This document shows, one piece after another, positions 14,451 to 22,535 of a DNA stretch of 64,000 nt; position 1 is the stretch's first letter, and the number at the start of each line of letters is the position of its first letter. The notes under the pieces are model-generated. The model was not told where the DNA came from. It saw only the letters and a list, made by a program, of their open reading frames with translations, and ran no database searches. The position numbers and the translations under genes were made by a program. The stretch comes from Nitrospinaceae bacterium. Lineage in GTDB: Bacteria > Nitrospinota > Nitrospinia > Nitrospinales > VA-1. The stretch spans positions 558,001-622,000 of the forward strand of contig BQJC01000001.1 of the NCBI GenBank assembly GCA_021604505.1, in the 5' to 3' direction.

Positions 14451-16150
14451 GCCTCGAGGTACCCGAGTCGCTTCAGGCCCTGTTGCTGTCGGTCGATGGC
14501 CGGGGGTATAAGGCCTATAAAATTCTGCAGGGCAAATCTTTTCCATTTCCCCCTTTCGAGGTTGTGTTCGAGCATGTCCAGGGGGACCCTTTTGCCTTCC
14601 CTTCGCGCATTTCGGTGGCCGTTGACCTGACCCAGGCAGGATTTTCTAAATCGTTCTATGAGACGAAATTGAAGCGGTTGGCGTTTGAAGATCATTTGCT
14701 CAGGGTTTTGCATGAGAATATCGGTAAAACGCGCGTGAAGATACGCGGTTCCGGAAAGAGTGGGCAGGTCCGGGTTCAGGTTCCCAGCCAAAAAGTCTTG
14801 AAACGCAGTGCGGTTATCATCGAGGGCAATCGGCTCCAATGCATCGTGTTTGCCGGTCTGCCCGCTGAGGGGCGGACGATTTTGGCAAAAGAATGTCTGC
14901 GGTTGTTTTCGGAGGTATTATCGCCTCTTTGGACTCAATCCCTTTTAGCCTCCTCTCTCGATTTGTCCTGCCTTCAGCGTTCCCTTGACACTCTTGCGGA
15001 TCACACTGCTCTGCAGGCAGAGCTGGAAAAAAGAAACTGGGTGGGATTTGTCGCAAACGGTTCCCTGTTGCCGCGCGAATCCGGCGTCAGCGATAAACCC
15101 CTTATCCAGGGCGGGATAGAATTTGAAGCGCCGGAAGGGTTGTCGGAAGTGGTGGACCTTCCCCATTCCGGCCGGGTTGCCGGAATGCCCATCCCCAGGG
15201 GAATCACTCTCGTCGTCGGCGGCGGGTTCCACGGCAAGAGCACCTTATTGAGAGCGTTGCAGCATGCGGTGTATCCTCATGTGGCGGGGGATGGCCGGGA
15301 AAGGGTCGCTACCCTGAATTCCGCGGTTAAAATCCGCGCCGAAGACGGCCGGGCGGTCCGCGGGGTGGATGTCTCAGGGTTCATGAATCGTCTGCCAGGG
15401 GTCGAATCCACTCAAAACTTTTCCACCCAGTTCGCCAGCGGCTCCACCTCGCAGGCTGTGAACATCCTGGAAGCCCTGGAAGCGGGCTCCGGGTTTCTTT
15501 TGCTGGATGAGGACACCTGCGCGACCAACTTCATGATCCGTGATGCCAGGATGCAGGCATTGACCGCCGCCGACAAGGAACCGATCACTCCTTTTATCGA
15601 CCGTGTGGGCGAGATCCATGACCGCCTGGGTATCAGCACTCTGCTAGTGATGGGGGGAAGCGGCGATTATTTTTCGCCGGCGCACCAGGTGATTGCCATG
15701 GAAGCATTCAAACCCCGTTTGGTGACCTCTGAGGCTAAACGAATCGCACAGGACGCCCGTCCAGGACAGAGGAGAAATGAAACGTCTTTTCCCTTTCAGC
15801 AGGTGGTTTCCCGGCGGATCGATCCAAAAATACTAAATTTCAGGCGTGGAAGAAAAGATTGTGTGATTCAGACTCAGGGCCTCCTGGCGCTCACTTTTGG
15901 GGTGACAGAAGTGGACACCCGCTATGTGGAACAACTGGTTGAAGAGGGCCAACTGGAAACCTGCGGGTGGATTTTGAAACGCTTGCGGGATGGGTTGCAG
16001 ACAGAGGCAGAGACCAATATCGGAGGGATTCAGAAGATTTACGAAGAGATCGATGAGAACGGGTGGGGTGCACTTACGCCTTACAATAACGGGCTTTTAG
16101 CCCTTCCCCGCACTCAGGATGTCTTAGCGGTTCTCAACCGAATTCGTTGA
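14447..16150 (+). CDS. ABC-class ATPase of the COG3044/PF09818 family
   Basis: A 567-residue soluble ATPase. Walker A is GGGFHGKS at about 258-265, an ABC-type signature SGSTSQ lies near 331-336, and Walker B is FLLLDEDTCATNF near 350-362. The N-terminal 240 residues contain the family-specific region with KIRGSGKSG near residue 97-105. The structurally studied relative is the trypanosome RNA-editing factor MRB1590, which binds RNA through a pore in an ABC fold. An RNA- or DNA-related role is therefore reasonable by family knowledge. It has no membrane domain, so it is not a transporter. It is coupled to the radical SAM gene by a four-base overlap and followed by a strong terminator, so the two proteins likely act together. 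Confidence 0.88.
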   Translation: MSLEVPESLQALLLSVDGRGYKAYKILQGKSFPFPPFEVVFEHVQGDPFAFPSRISVAVDLTQAGFSKSFYETKLKRLAFEDHLLRVLHENIGKTRVKIRGSGKSGQVRVQVPSQKVLKRSAVIIEGNRLQCIVFAGLPAEGRTILAKECLRLFSEVLSPLWTQSLLASSLDLSCLQRSLDTLADHTALQAELEKRNWVGFVANGSLLPRESGVSDKPLIQGGIEFEAPEGLSEVVDLPHSGRVAGMPIPRGITLVVGGGFHGKSTLLRALQHAVYPHVAGDGRERVATLNSAVKIRAEDGRAVRGVDVSGFMNRLPGVESTQNFSTQFASGSTSQAVNILEALEAGSGFLLLDEDTCATNFMIRDARMQALTAADKEPITPFIDRVGEIHDRLGISTLLVMGGSGDYFSPAHQVIAMEAFKPRLVTSEAKRIAQDARPGQRRNETSFPFQQVVSRRIDPKILNFRRGRKDCVIQTQGLLALTFGVTEVDTRYVEQLVEEGQLETCGWILKRLRDGLQTEAETNIGGIQKIYEEIDENGWGALTPYNNGLLALPRTQDVLAVLNRIR

Positions 16151-16160
16151 TTGGGAAAAA

Positions 16161-16206
16161 GAAAACCCTCTTTGCCTTGCCACAGGCGAAGAGGGTTTTC
16201 TTTTAT
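16161..16206. terminator. Strong bidirectional rho-independent terminator
   Basis: GAAAACCCTCTT-GCCT pairs with AGGC-AAGAGGGTTTTC, a long nearly perfect stem with a T-rich tail on the right (TCTTTTATC) and an A-rich run on the left. It ends the radical SAM/ATPase operon on the + strand and could also terminate the minus-strand small gene at 16228-16395. Confidence 0.9.
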
Positions 16207-16227
16207 CTTGGGCGTTGACCCGTTTTA

Positions 16228-16395
16228 CTAATTCAATTTTTTAGTGTTTTTATTTTTGTAGTTTCTCAGCGGAGCGGAGCCTGCCTTGAACTTTTCATCT
16301 GAACGTTTGATCAGAGACTTTTGAGAAACCACTTTTTTTAATTTGCCCGAACGGTCGAAAATTTTAACTTCATAAACGCGGATATCATTCATCAT
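16228..16395 (-). CDS. Small basic protein, about 54-55 residues
   Basis: An open frame begins with tandem ATGs (16395 and 16392) preceded by AGGTG, and reads MMNDIRVYEVKIFDRSG, then KKVVSQKSLIKRSDEKF, ending in a lysine/asparagine-rich tail. It is highly basic with no membrane segment, which resembles nucleic-acid- or ribosome-associated small proteins, but I recognise no family. The terminator at 16161-16206 lies directly downstream and can serve it. Reasonable ribosome site, compact size and terminator support a real gene; comparative conservation is not known. Confidence 0.6.
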   Translation of the reverse strand: MMNDIRVYEVKIFDRSGKLKKVVSQKSLIKRSDEKFKAGSAPLRNYKNKNTKKLN

Positions 16396-16479
16396 TGCAC
16401 CTGATCAAGGATAAAAAAAATGCCAAAGGGGATGGCGGTTAATTATTGAGTATGCCTTTTGCTCTCTGATAGAAAGAAA

Positions 16480-16512
16480 GGAAGAGGTCCGTCGTGGTAG
16501 CGGACCTCTTCC
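16480..16512. promoter_or_regulatory. 12-bp perfect hairpin just upstream of a ribosome site
   Basis: GGAAGAGGTCCG and CGGACCTCTTCC form a perfect 12-bp stem around a nine-base loop (TCGTGGTAG). On the + strand it is followed by GAGAGGAGGAG and a nine-codon ORF, not a T-run. On the minus strand it is followed by TTTCTTTC, so it could be a terminator for an unseen minus-strand RNA. It may equally be a leader hairpin that protects or controls the short + strand transcript. Confidence 0.6.
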
Positions 16513-16532
16513 CTAGAGAGGAGGAGAAAGTA

Positions 16533-16562
16533 ATGGAACCAATTATAGGAGTCGGAAATTAA
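16533..16562 (+). other. Nine-codon ORF with a strong ribosome-binding site
   Basis: ATG at 16533 begins MEPIIGVGN followed by TAA. Upstream, GAGAGGAGGAG is one of the best Shine-Dalgarno sequences in the window and sits about five to six bases before the ATG. No long gene uses this ribosome site, because the next gene (FKBP) starts 340 bases later. It may be a leader or signalling micro-peptide, or an accidental short frame behind an RNA element. The remaining 16563-16903 is AT-rich with a small hairpin (CGGGA/TCCCG at 16600-16616). Confidence 0.35.
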
Positions 16563-16903
16563 AAGATTATTAACGCAACATTAATAAAATTTAATATAAC
16601 GGGACAGGGAATCCCGGCGCAAAACTCTTCGGAACAGGGAAGCAAGGTGAACTGCAAAAAGATATAAATATATCAAAGAGTTATATGACCAGCGTTTTTC
16701 TTTCCCGGAAAATTTGTAAAATTAAAGGGAGGAAAAGAGAAAAGAAAATTAACCGGAGAATTTTTTTCTTTGAGGGTTTGGCCGGGAAGCGGGTTCTAAA
16801 GAAATATTAATCTTCGTTGAAACGGTTAAAGGTTTACATAAAGTGGGGGTGTGATACATTTGAGGTACATACCCAGTTACGAATTATAAATTATAGGTGA
16901 AAT

Positions 16904-17431
16904 ATGCAAATTCATGCAAAGTGTTTGTCCTTGATTCAAATTTCAGTATTTTTACTCGCGGGTTTTTGGGGAAGTTCCCAGGCATTGGCGGACGGCAATT
17001 CAGCCGTCAAAAAAGGGGACAAAGTCACTTTGGAATACAAAGGCACCCTTGATGATGGCACCGTATTCGACAGTTCCGAAAAACATAAAACCCCTTTGGA
17101 GTTTGAAGTGGGTTCCGGAAAGGTGATTCCCGGGTTCGATCAGGCTGTGATGGGTATGAAAAAGGGAGAGGAAAAGAAATTCACACTTCAGCCATCCGAA
17201 GCCTATGGCGACCGCAATCCTCAATTGACGCAAATCGTTCCCCGCGAACAGCTTCCCAAGGGCCACGAACCGAAAGCGGGGATGATGCTCGCCGTTGGAA
17301 CCCCGGATGGAAGACAAATTCCCGCAACCATCACTGAAGTCACCGCTGATAATGTTACGCTCGACATGAACCATCCGCTCGCAGGCAAAGCCCTCACTTT
17401 CAATATCAAGCTAGTCAAAATTTCCCAATGA
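16904..17431 (+). CDS. Periplasmic FKBP-type peptidyl-prolyl isomerase (SlyD-like)
   Basis: A 175-residue isomerase that speeds proline cis/trans interconversion during protein folding. An N-terminal signal peptide (hydrophobic stretch ISVFLLAGFW, cleavage near ALA) directs it out of the cytoplasm. The FKBP domain has the usual entry KKGDKVTLEYKGTLDDGTVFDSS and the VIPGFDQAVMGMKKGEE loop. An inserted flap (QIVPREQLPKGHEPKAGMML) as in SlyD and FKBP-16-type chaperones follows. The His-rich metal tail of SlyD is absent. It stands alone, and an inverted repeat at 17440-17467 (TCCGCCCG/CGGGCGGA) follows the stop. With the Dsb, SurA-like and parvulin genes it adds to an envelope folding theme. Confidence 0.92.
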   Translation: MQIHAKCLSLIQISVFLLAGFWGSSQALADGNSAVKKGDKVTLEYKGTLDDGTVFDSSEKHKTPLEFEVGSGKVIPGFDQAVMGMKKGEEKKFTLQPSEAYGDRNPQLTQIVPREQLPKGHEPKAGMMLAVGTPDGRQIPATITEVTADNVTLDMNHPLAGKALTFNIKLVKISQ

Positions 17432-17439
17432 TCCAAGTC

Positions 17440-17467
17440 TCCGCCCGTATTATTTTATGCGGGCGGA
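17440..17467. terminator. GC-rich hairpin between convergent FKBP and M1 peptidase genes
   Basis: TCCGCCCG pairs with CGGGCGGA around a 12-base AT-rich loop. There is no T-run, so termination strength is uncertain. It fills the 44-base gap between two convergent genes. Confidence 0.5.
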
Positions 17468-17475
17468 TGGCGAAA

Positions 17476-19653
17476 TTAGTTGGGCTTGAAATTCACCAGG
17501 GGCGGTTTGGCAGGAAGCGAGTAGTTTCCCGGATGAAAAATTTTTGTCAGGCTGGAAGGTTGAAACGGCCAGATGCTTTTGAACCGATTTTCAGGTTCAT
17601 CTCCTTTGAAAACCAGCGCACCGTATTTTCCATAATGAGGCAGTTTTCGGACCAGGCCCGGAATGCTTTCGCCTGAGCTGACAATCACCCAGGTGACCGA
17701 ACCTTTTAGCGTGCCGGGCCGCTGTACGGTAAATACGAAGCTGTGATCCTCCCACGGAAACGACTTTCCTTCTATCACCACCTGGTCTTCCAGAATTTTC
17801 ACCCCATAACTTTCTAACTGAGGTTTTAGAGACTGGGCGTAAGTGTTGTTTCGCCCAAAAACCCAGAGACCGCCATTGGGAACGGGGCTGAATTCAGCGT
17901 CGTCGAGTAAATAACCGGAAGTTTTGTTGTCTTCCGCCAGGGATAGGGCAAACTCGTGATAGCCCAAAAGGACATCTGGGAATTTTTCCCGGCTCGGCAG
18001 AATCCTTGACGGGAGGCGGGAGCCGTAGGTTTGCCCAAGAGAAGGGGGGATCTCTTCCCGGTCGAGGCTTCGAAATATTTCCGTGTAGGGGTCGATGAGC
18101 AATTTGCCGGGGGGTCCAGGGAGATCAAAGGTGTGTTTGAGGCTCTTGGTCCGCATGTCAAATTGCGTGATCGTTGGAACCCGGGAGCCCCTGGTCCAGA
18201 CGGCTATGGGCAGGCTGAGAGGAAACGCCGGACCCGATTGGGTTTGCTGCACTTCGATTTGCAGTTGATGCCGGCCGCCTGAAAATGTGGAGACCGCGGA
18301 AGACAGTTCTAATTCCGGAGCGCCTTTGCGATACGTCCAATGATCAAAAAAGCCGGCTAAATCCATTTCCGAAGCGGATTCAAACGATTGCCGCAAACTC
18401 GTCAACCCTGCAAAACGGAATTTGTGATCCTTGTAGAACTCGCGCAAGGCTTGTAAAAAAATGTCATCACCCACCTGCAGCCGCAGCATGTGGAGCATCA
18501 TGAACATTTTTCCGTATCCGATGGCTTGCGAGGCCATGTCGGTACGTGATTTAAAATTGATCAAAGGAAAATCGTTGGACGGATTGACGTAGCTCAGAAA
18601 ATTCATCAATTGTTGCAAGCGGTACTGATCGCCTTTTCCCTCGAGTTCCATAAGAAGGTAATCCGACAGATAGGCGGTGAGCCCTTCCGCCCAGTTGCCG
18701 CTTGTAGGATCCATGTAGACACTGTTTCCCCACCAGTTGTGCAAAATTTCATGCGGATAAGAAGTGTTGAGGATAAACGGGAAGCGAATCACCCTGGACC
18801 CCAAAAACGTGAAGGAGGCCATTCCGTATCCGGTTTGTACTGAATTTTCAACCAGGGCAAACTTGGGATAAGGGTAGGGTCCCAGCAGTTTTTCATAGAA
18901 ATCCAGATATTTTCGAGTCGCTTGAAAATATTTTTTGTTCAGGTCTGAGTTGCCTTCCAATAAATAAGAGTAAAAGAAGATGTCCTTGTGCCGTCTCTCG
19001 TACTCTTCGTACCGGTTTGCGATCAGAAAGATTTCCTCCATGGGATGGATGGCTTCCCAGACGACTTGCTGACGGCTTTTGGTTGTTTCCACTTTTCGTC
19101 CCTGACTGACCACCTTCCAGCGTTCGGGGGTCAAAACTGTGAGTTGAAAGGTCATCAGGTCCGGGGCGTCGTTTTGGGTCAGGACTTGCGGATAGAAGTA
19201 ACTGGCTCCGGAAAGGAAAATTCCGTCCCCGGAGGTTTCCACGTTTTGCGGATTTTGAGGGTCGAAGATTTCCCCCTCATATTTAAATTCGATTTTTAAA
19301 AGTTTCGGCCAGGGGTTTTCGGTGATTTTTCGAATAGATATCTTGGTGAGCGGGATGTCATCACCTGTCGTCAAAGAGCGGGTGGTTTCAATGATAAAGT
19401 CTTTATTGTCAGGGATTTTAATTTCACCCAGCCAAAAATTGGCGTGCAGAACGAATTGCAGGATGAAATCCTCCTGTTCATTCAAGTGGACCGTCACGGT
19501 GTCTTGAATTTTGGCGAATTTTTGGTGGGGGTCCAGGGTCGCCGTCATCTCGTGGTGAAGAGGGGGCTTTTGAGCGACAGAAAGGCCGGGCAACGCTCCC
19601 GGCAATAAAAACGCCCCGCACACCATCAGTAGTATTTTTTTAATTAAGTTCAT
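17476..19653 (-). CDS. Secreted M1-family metallopeptidase
   Basis: A zinc aminopeptidase-like protein of about 725 residues. The signal peptide is MNLIKKILLMVCGAFLLPGA. The catalytic zinc motif is PHEILHNWWGN, with the third ligand Glu in NWAEGLTAYLSDY 18 residues later, as in M1 enzymes. The exopeptidase GAMEN-type motif is replaced by TGYGMASF, so it could be an atypical peptidase rather than a classical aminopeptidase. The C-terminal 250 residues form an extra domain of unknown role. The frame extends to an ATG at 19671 inside the upstream gene (GGAG box four bases before it); I prefer the ATG at 19653, just after the NusG-domain gene's stop. Coupled expression with that gene is likely. 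Confidence 0.9.
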   Translation of the reverse strand: MNLIKKILLMVCGAFLLPGALPGLSVAQKPPLHHEMTATLDPHQKFAKIQDTVTVHLNEQEDFILQFVLHANFWLGEIKIPDNKDFIIETTRSLTTGDDIPLTKISIRKITENPWPKLLKIEFKYEGEIFDPQNPQNVETSGDGIFLSGASYFYPQVLTQNDAPDLMTFQLTVLTPERWKVVSQGRKVETTKSRQQVVWEAIHPMEEIFLIANRYEEYERRHKDIFFYSYLLEGNSDLNKKYFQATRKYLDFYEKLLGPYPYPKFALVENSVQTGYGMASFTFLGSRVIRFPFILNTSYPHEILHNWWGNSVYMDPTSGNWAEGLTAYLSDYLLMELEGKGDQYRLQQLMNFLSYVNPSNDFPLINFKSRTDMASQAIGYGKMFMMLHMLRLQVGDDIFLQALREFYKDHKFRFAGLTSLRQSFESASEMDLAGFFDHWTYRKGAPELELSSAVSTFSGGRHQLQIEVQQTQSGPAFPLSLPIAVWTRGSRVPTITQFDMRTKSLKHTFDLPGPPGKLLIDPYTEIFRSLDREEIPPSLGQTYGSRLPSRILPSREKFPDVLLGYHEFALSLAEDNKTSGYLLDDAEFSPVPNGGLWVFGRNNTYAQSLKPQLESYGVKILEDQVVIEGKSFPWEDHSFVFTVQRPGTLKGSVTWVIVSSGESIPGLVRKLPHYGKYGALVFKGDEPENRFKSIWPFQPSSLTKIFHPGNYSLPAKPPLVNFKPN

Positions 19654-19654
19654 A

Positions 19655-20020
19655 TCATCCAACGACTGCATCGACTCCGCGCTGATTTTTTCCGATCACC
19701 CGCACGACAACGCGATTGGGAAGACAAGCGATTAATCGGTCGGCGTATTGTATGTCGCCTGATTTGATACAGATTTTATTTTTACAGGGTGAATGGAGGA
19801 TGCGGGCCTTTCCTTTTTCTATTTTGACTTGTGTGATGCCCAGCCTGCCTTTAACAGGGACCACGCGGTCATCGGAAAGCGGATAACGGGAAACTTCTCT
19901 TTGATCCACTTCAATGACAACCCAGTCTCCGGCAGTTCCGTTCCCCATTTTAATAAAGAGAAAAACATTCAGGAAAATAAAACAAACGATCAGTATTTTA
20001 TCGCCCAGGGTGGTTCGCAT
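19655..20020 (-). CDS. NusG domain II-containing protein
   Basis: A 121-residue protein with a single N-terminal membrane anchor (ILIVCFIFLNVFLFI) and an extracytoplasmic NusG domain II (PF07009-type) fold. The recognisable core is GRLGITQVKIEKGKARI followed by HSPCKNKICIKSG and RLIACLPNRVVVRV. The CxxxxC pair and LPN segment are typical of this family, found near Rnf or lipoprotein genes, but its biochemical role is unsettled. The stop codon overlaps the start region of the M1 peptidase gene. RecG ends 63 bases upstream on the same strand, so the three may be one unit. Confidence 0.85.
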   Translation of the reverse strand: MRTTLGDKILIVCFIFLNVFLFIKMGNGTAGDWVVIEVDQREVSRYPLSDDRVVPVKGRLGITQVKIEKGKARILHSPCKNKICIKSGDIQYADRLIACLPNRVVVRVIGKNQRGVDAVVG

Positions 20021-20083
20021 CGTTCACTTTCATGACTCAATTGGCAAAGGCATCAGGTTATCATATTAGAGAAAGCAGGCGGG

Positions 20084-22219
20084 TCAGATGATGTTCAAAA
20101 GACTCAGTTTGTCGCCAAGGTATTGATGCATGGTTTGTTTGAGGTCCTGATGTTCGGGGTTTTCCAGGCGCGGGTCTCGGTCAATCAGATTAAAAGCTTC
20201 CTTTCTTGCCGATTCTAGAATTTTGATATCGCGGATCAGGTTTCCGACCCTGAGAAGGGGCATGCCGGATTGACGGGTTCCCATGAAATCCCCCGGACCG
20301 CGGATTTTAAGATCCTCTTCGGCGATCGCGAAACCGTCGTTGGATTTTTGAATGGCCTCCAAACGCGCCTTGCCATCTCCGGACTGGGAAGGGTAGGCGA
20401 TCAGCAGGCATTGCGAAGCGTGCCGGCCCCGTCCCACCCGGCCGCGAAGCTGGTGCAACTGGGAAAGCCCGAATCGTTCCGCATGCTCAATGATCATCAG
20501 CGTGGCGTTAGGCACGTCGATTCCCACTTCGATGACCGTGGTGGCGACCAGGACGTGGATCTCGCCTTTCAGGAAGTCGGTCATGATCTGCTGGCGTTCC
20601 TCTTTCTTCATTTTTCCGTGAATCAGGCGGATGGTCAGGTCGGGGAAATAATCCTTTTGCAGGGACTCCTGCACCTCCATCGCGGTTTTCAAATCCAGGG
20701 TTTCAGACTCCTCGATGAGCGGGCAAACCACAAACCCCTGCCGGCCTTTATCCGCTTCCTGGCGTAAGACGGCATAGGCCTGGCTGCGTTTAGCCGAGGA
20801 GAAGATCCGGGTGGCAATGGGTTGTCTGCCGGGCGGAAATTCGTCCAGAAAAGAAACATCCATCTCGCCATACAAAGTGAGGGCCAGCGACCGGGGAATC
20901 GGGGTGGCGGTCATGACCAGAATATGCGGATGGCCGCCTTTTTTGCCGATGGCTTCTCTTTGCAGCACGCCGAATCGGTGCTGCTCGTCAATGACGGCTA
21001 ACCCCAGTTTATGAAATTGGATGGTTTTCTGGATGAGGGCGTGTGTGCCAACGATGATCTGTATGTTCCCTGCTTCAATCTTTTGCTGAATGGTTTTTTT
21101 TTCCTTGGCGGACAAAGCGCTGGTCACAAGCTCAATGGATATTCCCAGTTGCTGGCAAAACGGCTGGATGTTTAGAAAATGCTGTTCGGCCAAGATTTCC
21201 GTCGGGACCATCAAGGCGGCCTGGGACTGGTTCTCCACCGCGGTAAGAAGGGAGATCAGGGCCACCACTGTTTTTCCGCTTCCCACATCGCCTTGAATGA
21301 GGCGGTTCATCGGTTGGTTCAATTCCAGGTCGTCCATGATCTCACCCAGGATTCGCTTTTGTGCCTGAGTGAGCTCAAATTTCAGAAGCTTCATGAACTT
21401 TCGGATCAGAGGGCCGCGGGTTGTGAATGCTTTTGAAATGCTTTTGGGTTTATGAATGAAATTTCTTTTAAAGGCGAGTCCCAGTTGGATGAGAAAAAAT
21501 TCTTCAAAGATCAGTCGCATTTGTGCCGGAGTGCGAAAACGGTCGAGGTCTTTGATAGAGACATCCTTCGAAGGCAAATGCACCTGCAAAACCGCCTGGG
21601 TTCTGGATGGGAATTTGTGCCGCCGGAGGATTTCCTGCGGAAGAATTTCCTTTTCTAAACCGGCATACGCTTCGGCCACCCGACTCAGGATCGCCCTCAG
21701 GATCTTTACGGGAAGTCCCTCCGTCGAGTGGTAAATGGGAATGATTTTGCCAAGCTCCGCAGAATCTTTACCATCCACTTCAGCGGGTTCCATATCCGGG
21801 TGGATGATTTCCAGGCCTGTTCCGAGGCGTTTGTTCGATTCTGCTTTACCGGACAGGATGGCGAAGGAGCCGATGGGATATTTTGCCAGCATGTAGGGTT
21901 CATGAAATCGAAACCATTTTGCCGGAATACTCCCGGTCTCATCTTTGATCAGCATTTCCAGGATTTTTTTTCGCCGGCCAATGCGTTGCGTTTCGGCAAT
22001 GACGATTTGCCCAAGGAAGGTGACTCTTTCGCCGGGCACAAGATCCGCTATTTTCTTGACCAGGGTCCGGTCTTCATAGCGGAAGGGAAGAAAGAACAGA
22101 CAATCTTCGATACTTTTGAGACCGATTTTTTCGAGCAGAATAGCCCGTTTCGGTCCCACTCCTTTGATGTATTGTAGCGGATCGTCGAGAGATAGTTTTT
22201 TCGTTGGAGTTTCTTTCAT
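20084..22219 (-). CDS. recG: ATP-dependent DNA helicase RecG
   Basis: A 711-residue superfamily 2 helicase that reverses stalled forks and processes branched DNA. The N-terminal wedge/OB domain starts near residue 15 (DDPLQYIKGVGPKRA), as in other RecG proteins. Helicase motifs are present in order: QGDVGSGKT (I), PTEILAEQHF (Ia), VIDEQHRFG (II, DEQH), VMTATPIPRSLALT (III), then IEVGIDVPNATLMI (V) and LRGRVGRG (VI). The TRG-like C-terminal region follows (DLKIRGPGDFMGTRQSG). Length matches the family. With ruvCAB at 52 kb the window carries two branch-migration systems. Confidence 0.97.
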   Translation of the reverse strand: MKETPTKKLSLDDPLQYIKGVGPKRAILLEKIGLKSIEDCLFFLPFRYEDRTLVKKIADLVPGERVTFLGQIVIAETQRIGRRKKILEMLIKDETGSIPAKWFRFHEPYMLAKYPIGSFAILSGKAESNKRLGTGLEIIHPDMEPAEVDGKDSAELGKIIPIYHSTEGLPVKILRAILSRVAEAYAGLEKEILPQEILRRHKFPSRTQAVLQVHLPSKDVSIKDLDRFRTPAQMRLIFEEFFLIQLGLAFKRNFIHKPKSISKAFTTRGPLIRKFMKLLKFELTQAQKRILGEIMDDLELNQPMNRLIQGDVGSGKTVVALISLLTAVENQSQAALMVPTEILAEQHFLNIQPFCQQLGISIELVTSALSAKEKKTIQQKIEAGNIQIIVGTHALIQKTIQFHKLGLAVIDEQHRFGVLQREAIGKKGGHPHILVMTATPIPRSLALTLYGEMDVSFLDEFPPGRQPIATRIFSSAKRSQAYAVLRQEADKGRQGFVVCPLIEESETLDLKTAMEVQESLQKDYFPDLTIRLIHGKMKKEERQQIMTDFLKGEIHVLVATTVIEVGIDVPNATLMIIEHAERFGLSQLHQLRGRVGRGRHASQCLLIAYPSQSGDGKARLEAIQKSNDGFAIAEEDLKIRGPGDFMGTRQSGMPLLRVGNLIRDIKILESARKEAFNLIDRDPRLENPEHQDLKQTMHQYLGDKLSLLNII

Positions 22220-22535
22220 GTGATAAAAAGAAGATAAAAATTAACCGGGTTTTTCGTAATCACCTAAACTGGCAGTTTAGAACAAGCGTTGGATAGCATT
22301 CAAAAGGCCCGGAATATAAATGGGATTCCAGCCAACAAAGTAAGAGGAAAAATAACTTCCAGGAACGAAAAATCATCATCATAATCAGGTTGACCGGGGA
22401 AACCAAGGAAAGATTCTTGACAGAGGTGGGGAAGGAGAAGTATTCTTAGACTGAGATGAACTATCCCTAAAATAGTTGACTTTTGGAAGTTTATACTTTT
22501 AAACGATTTACGCAGTCTGGGGTGAAACGCAACCT
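22220..22535. other. Divergent intergenic region recG/spoT
   Basis: This spacer separates two divergent genes. It contains a 17-base palindrome, CTAAACTG-G-CAGTTTAG (22264-22280), that may be an operator near the recG start. A TTGACT box lies at 22476-22481 with a TATACT and TTAAAC-rich stretch downstream, so the spoT promoter probably lies there. Box spacing is not ideal, so I do not place it exactly. No ORF or structured RNA is recognised. Confidence 0.5.
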
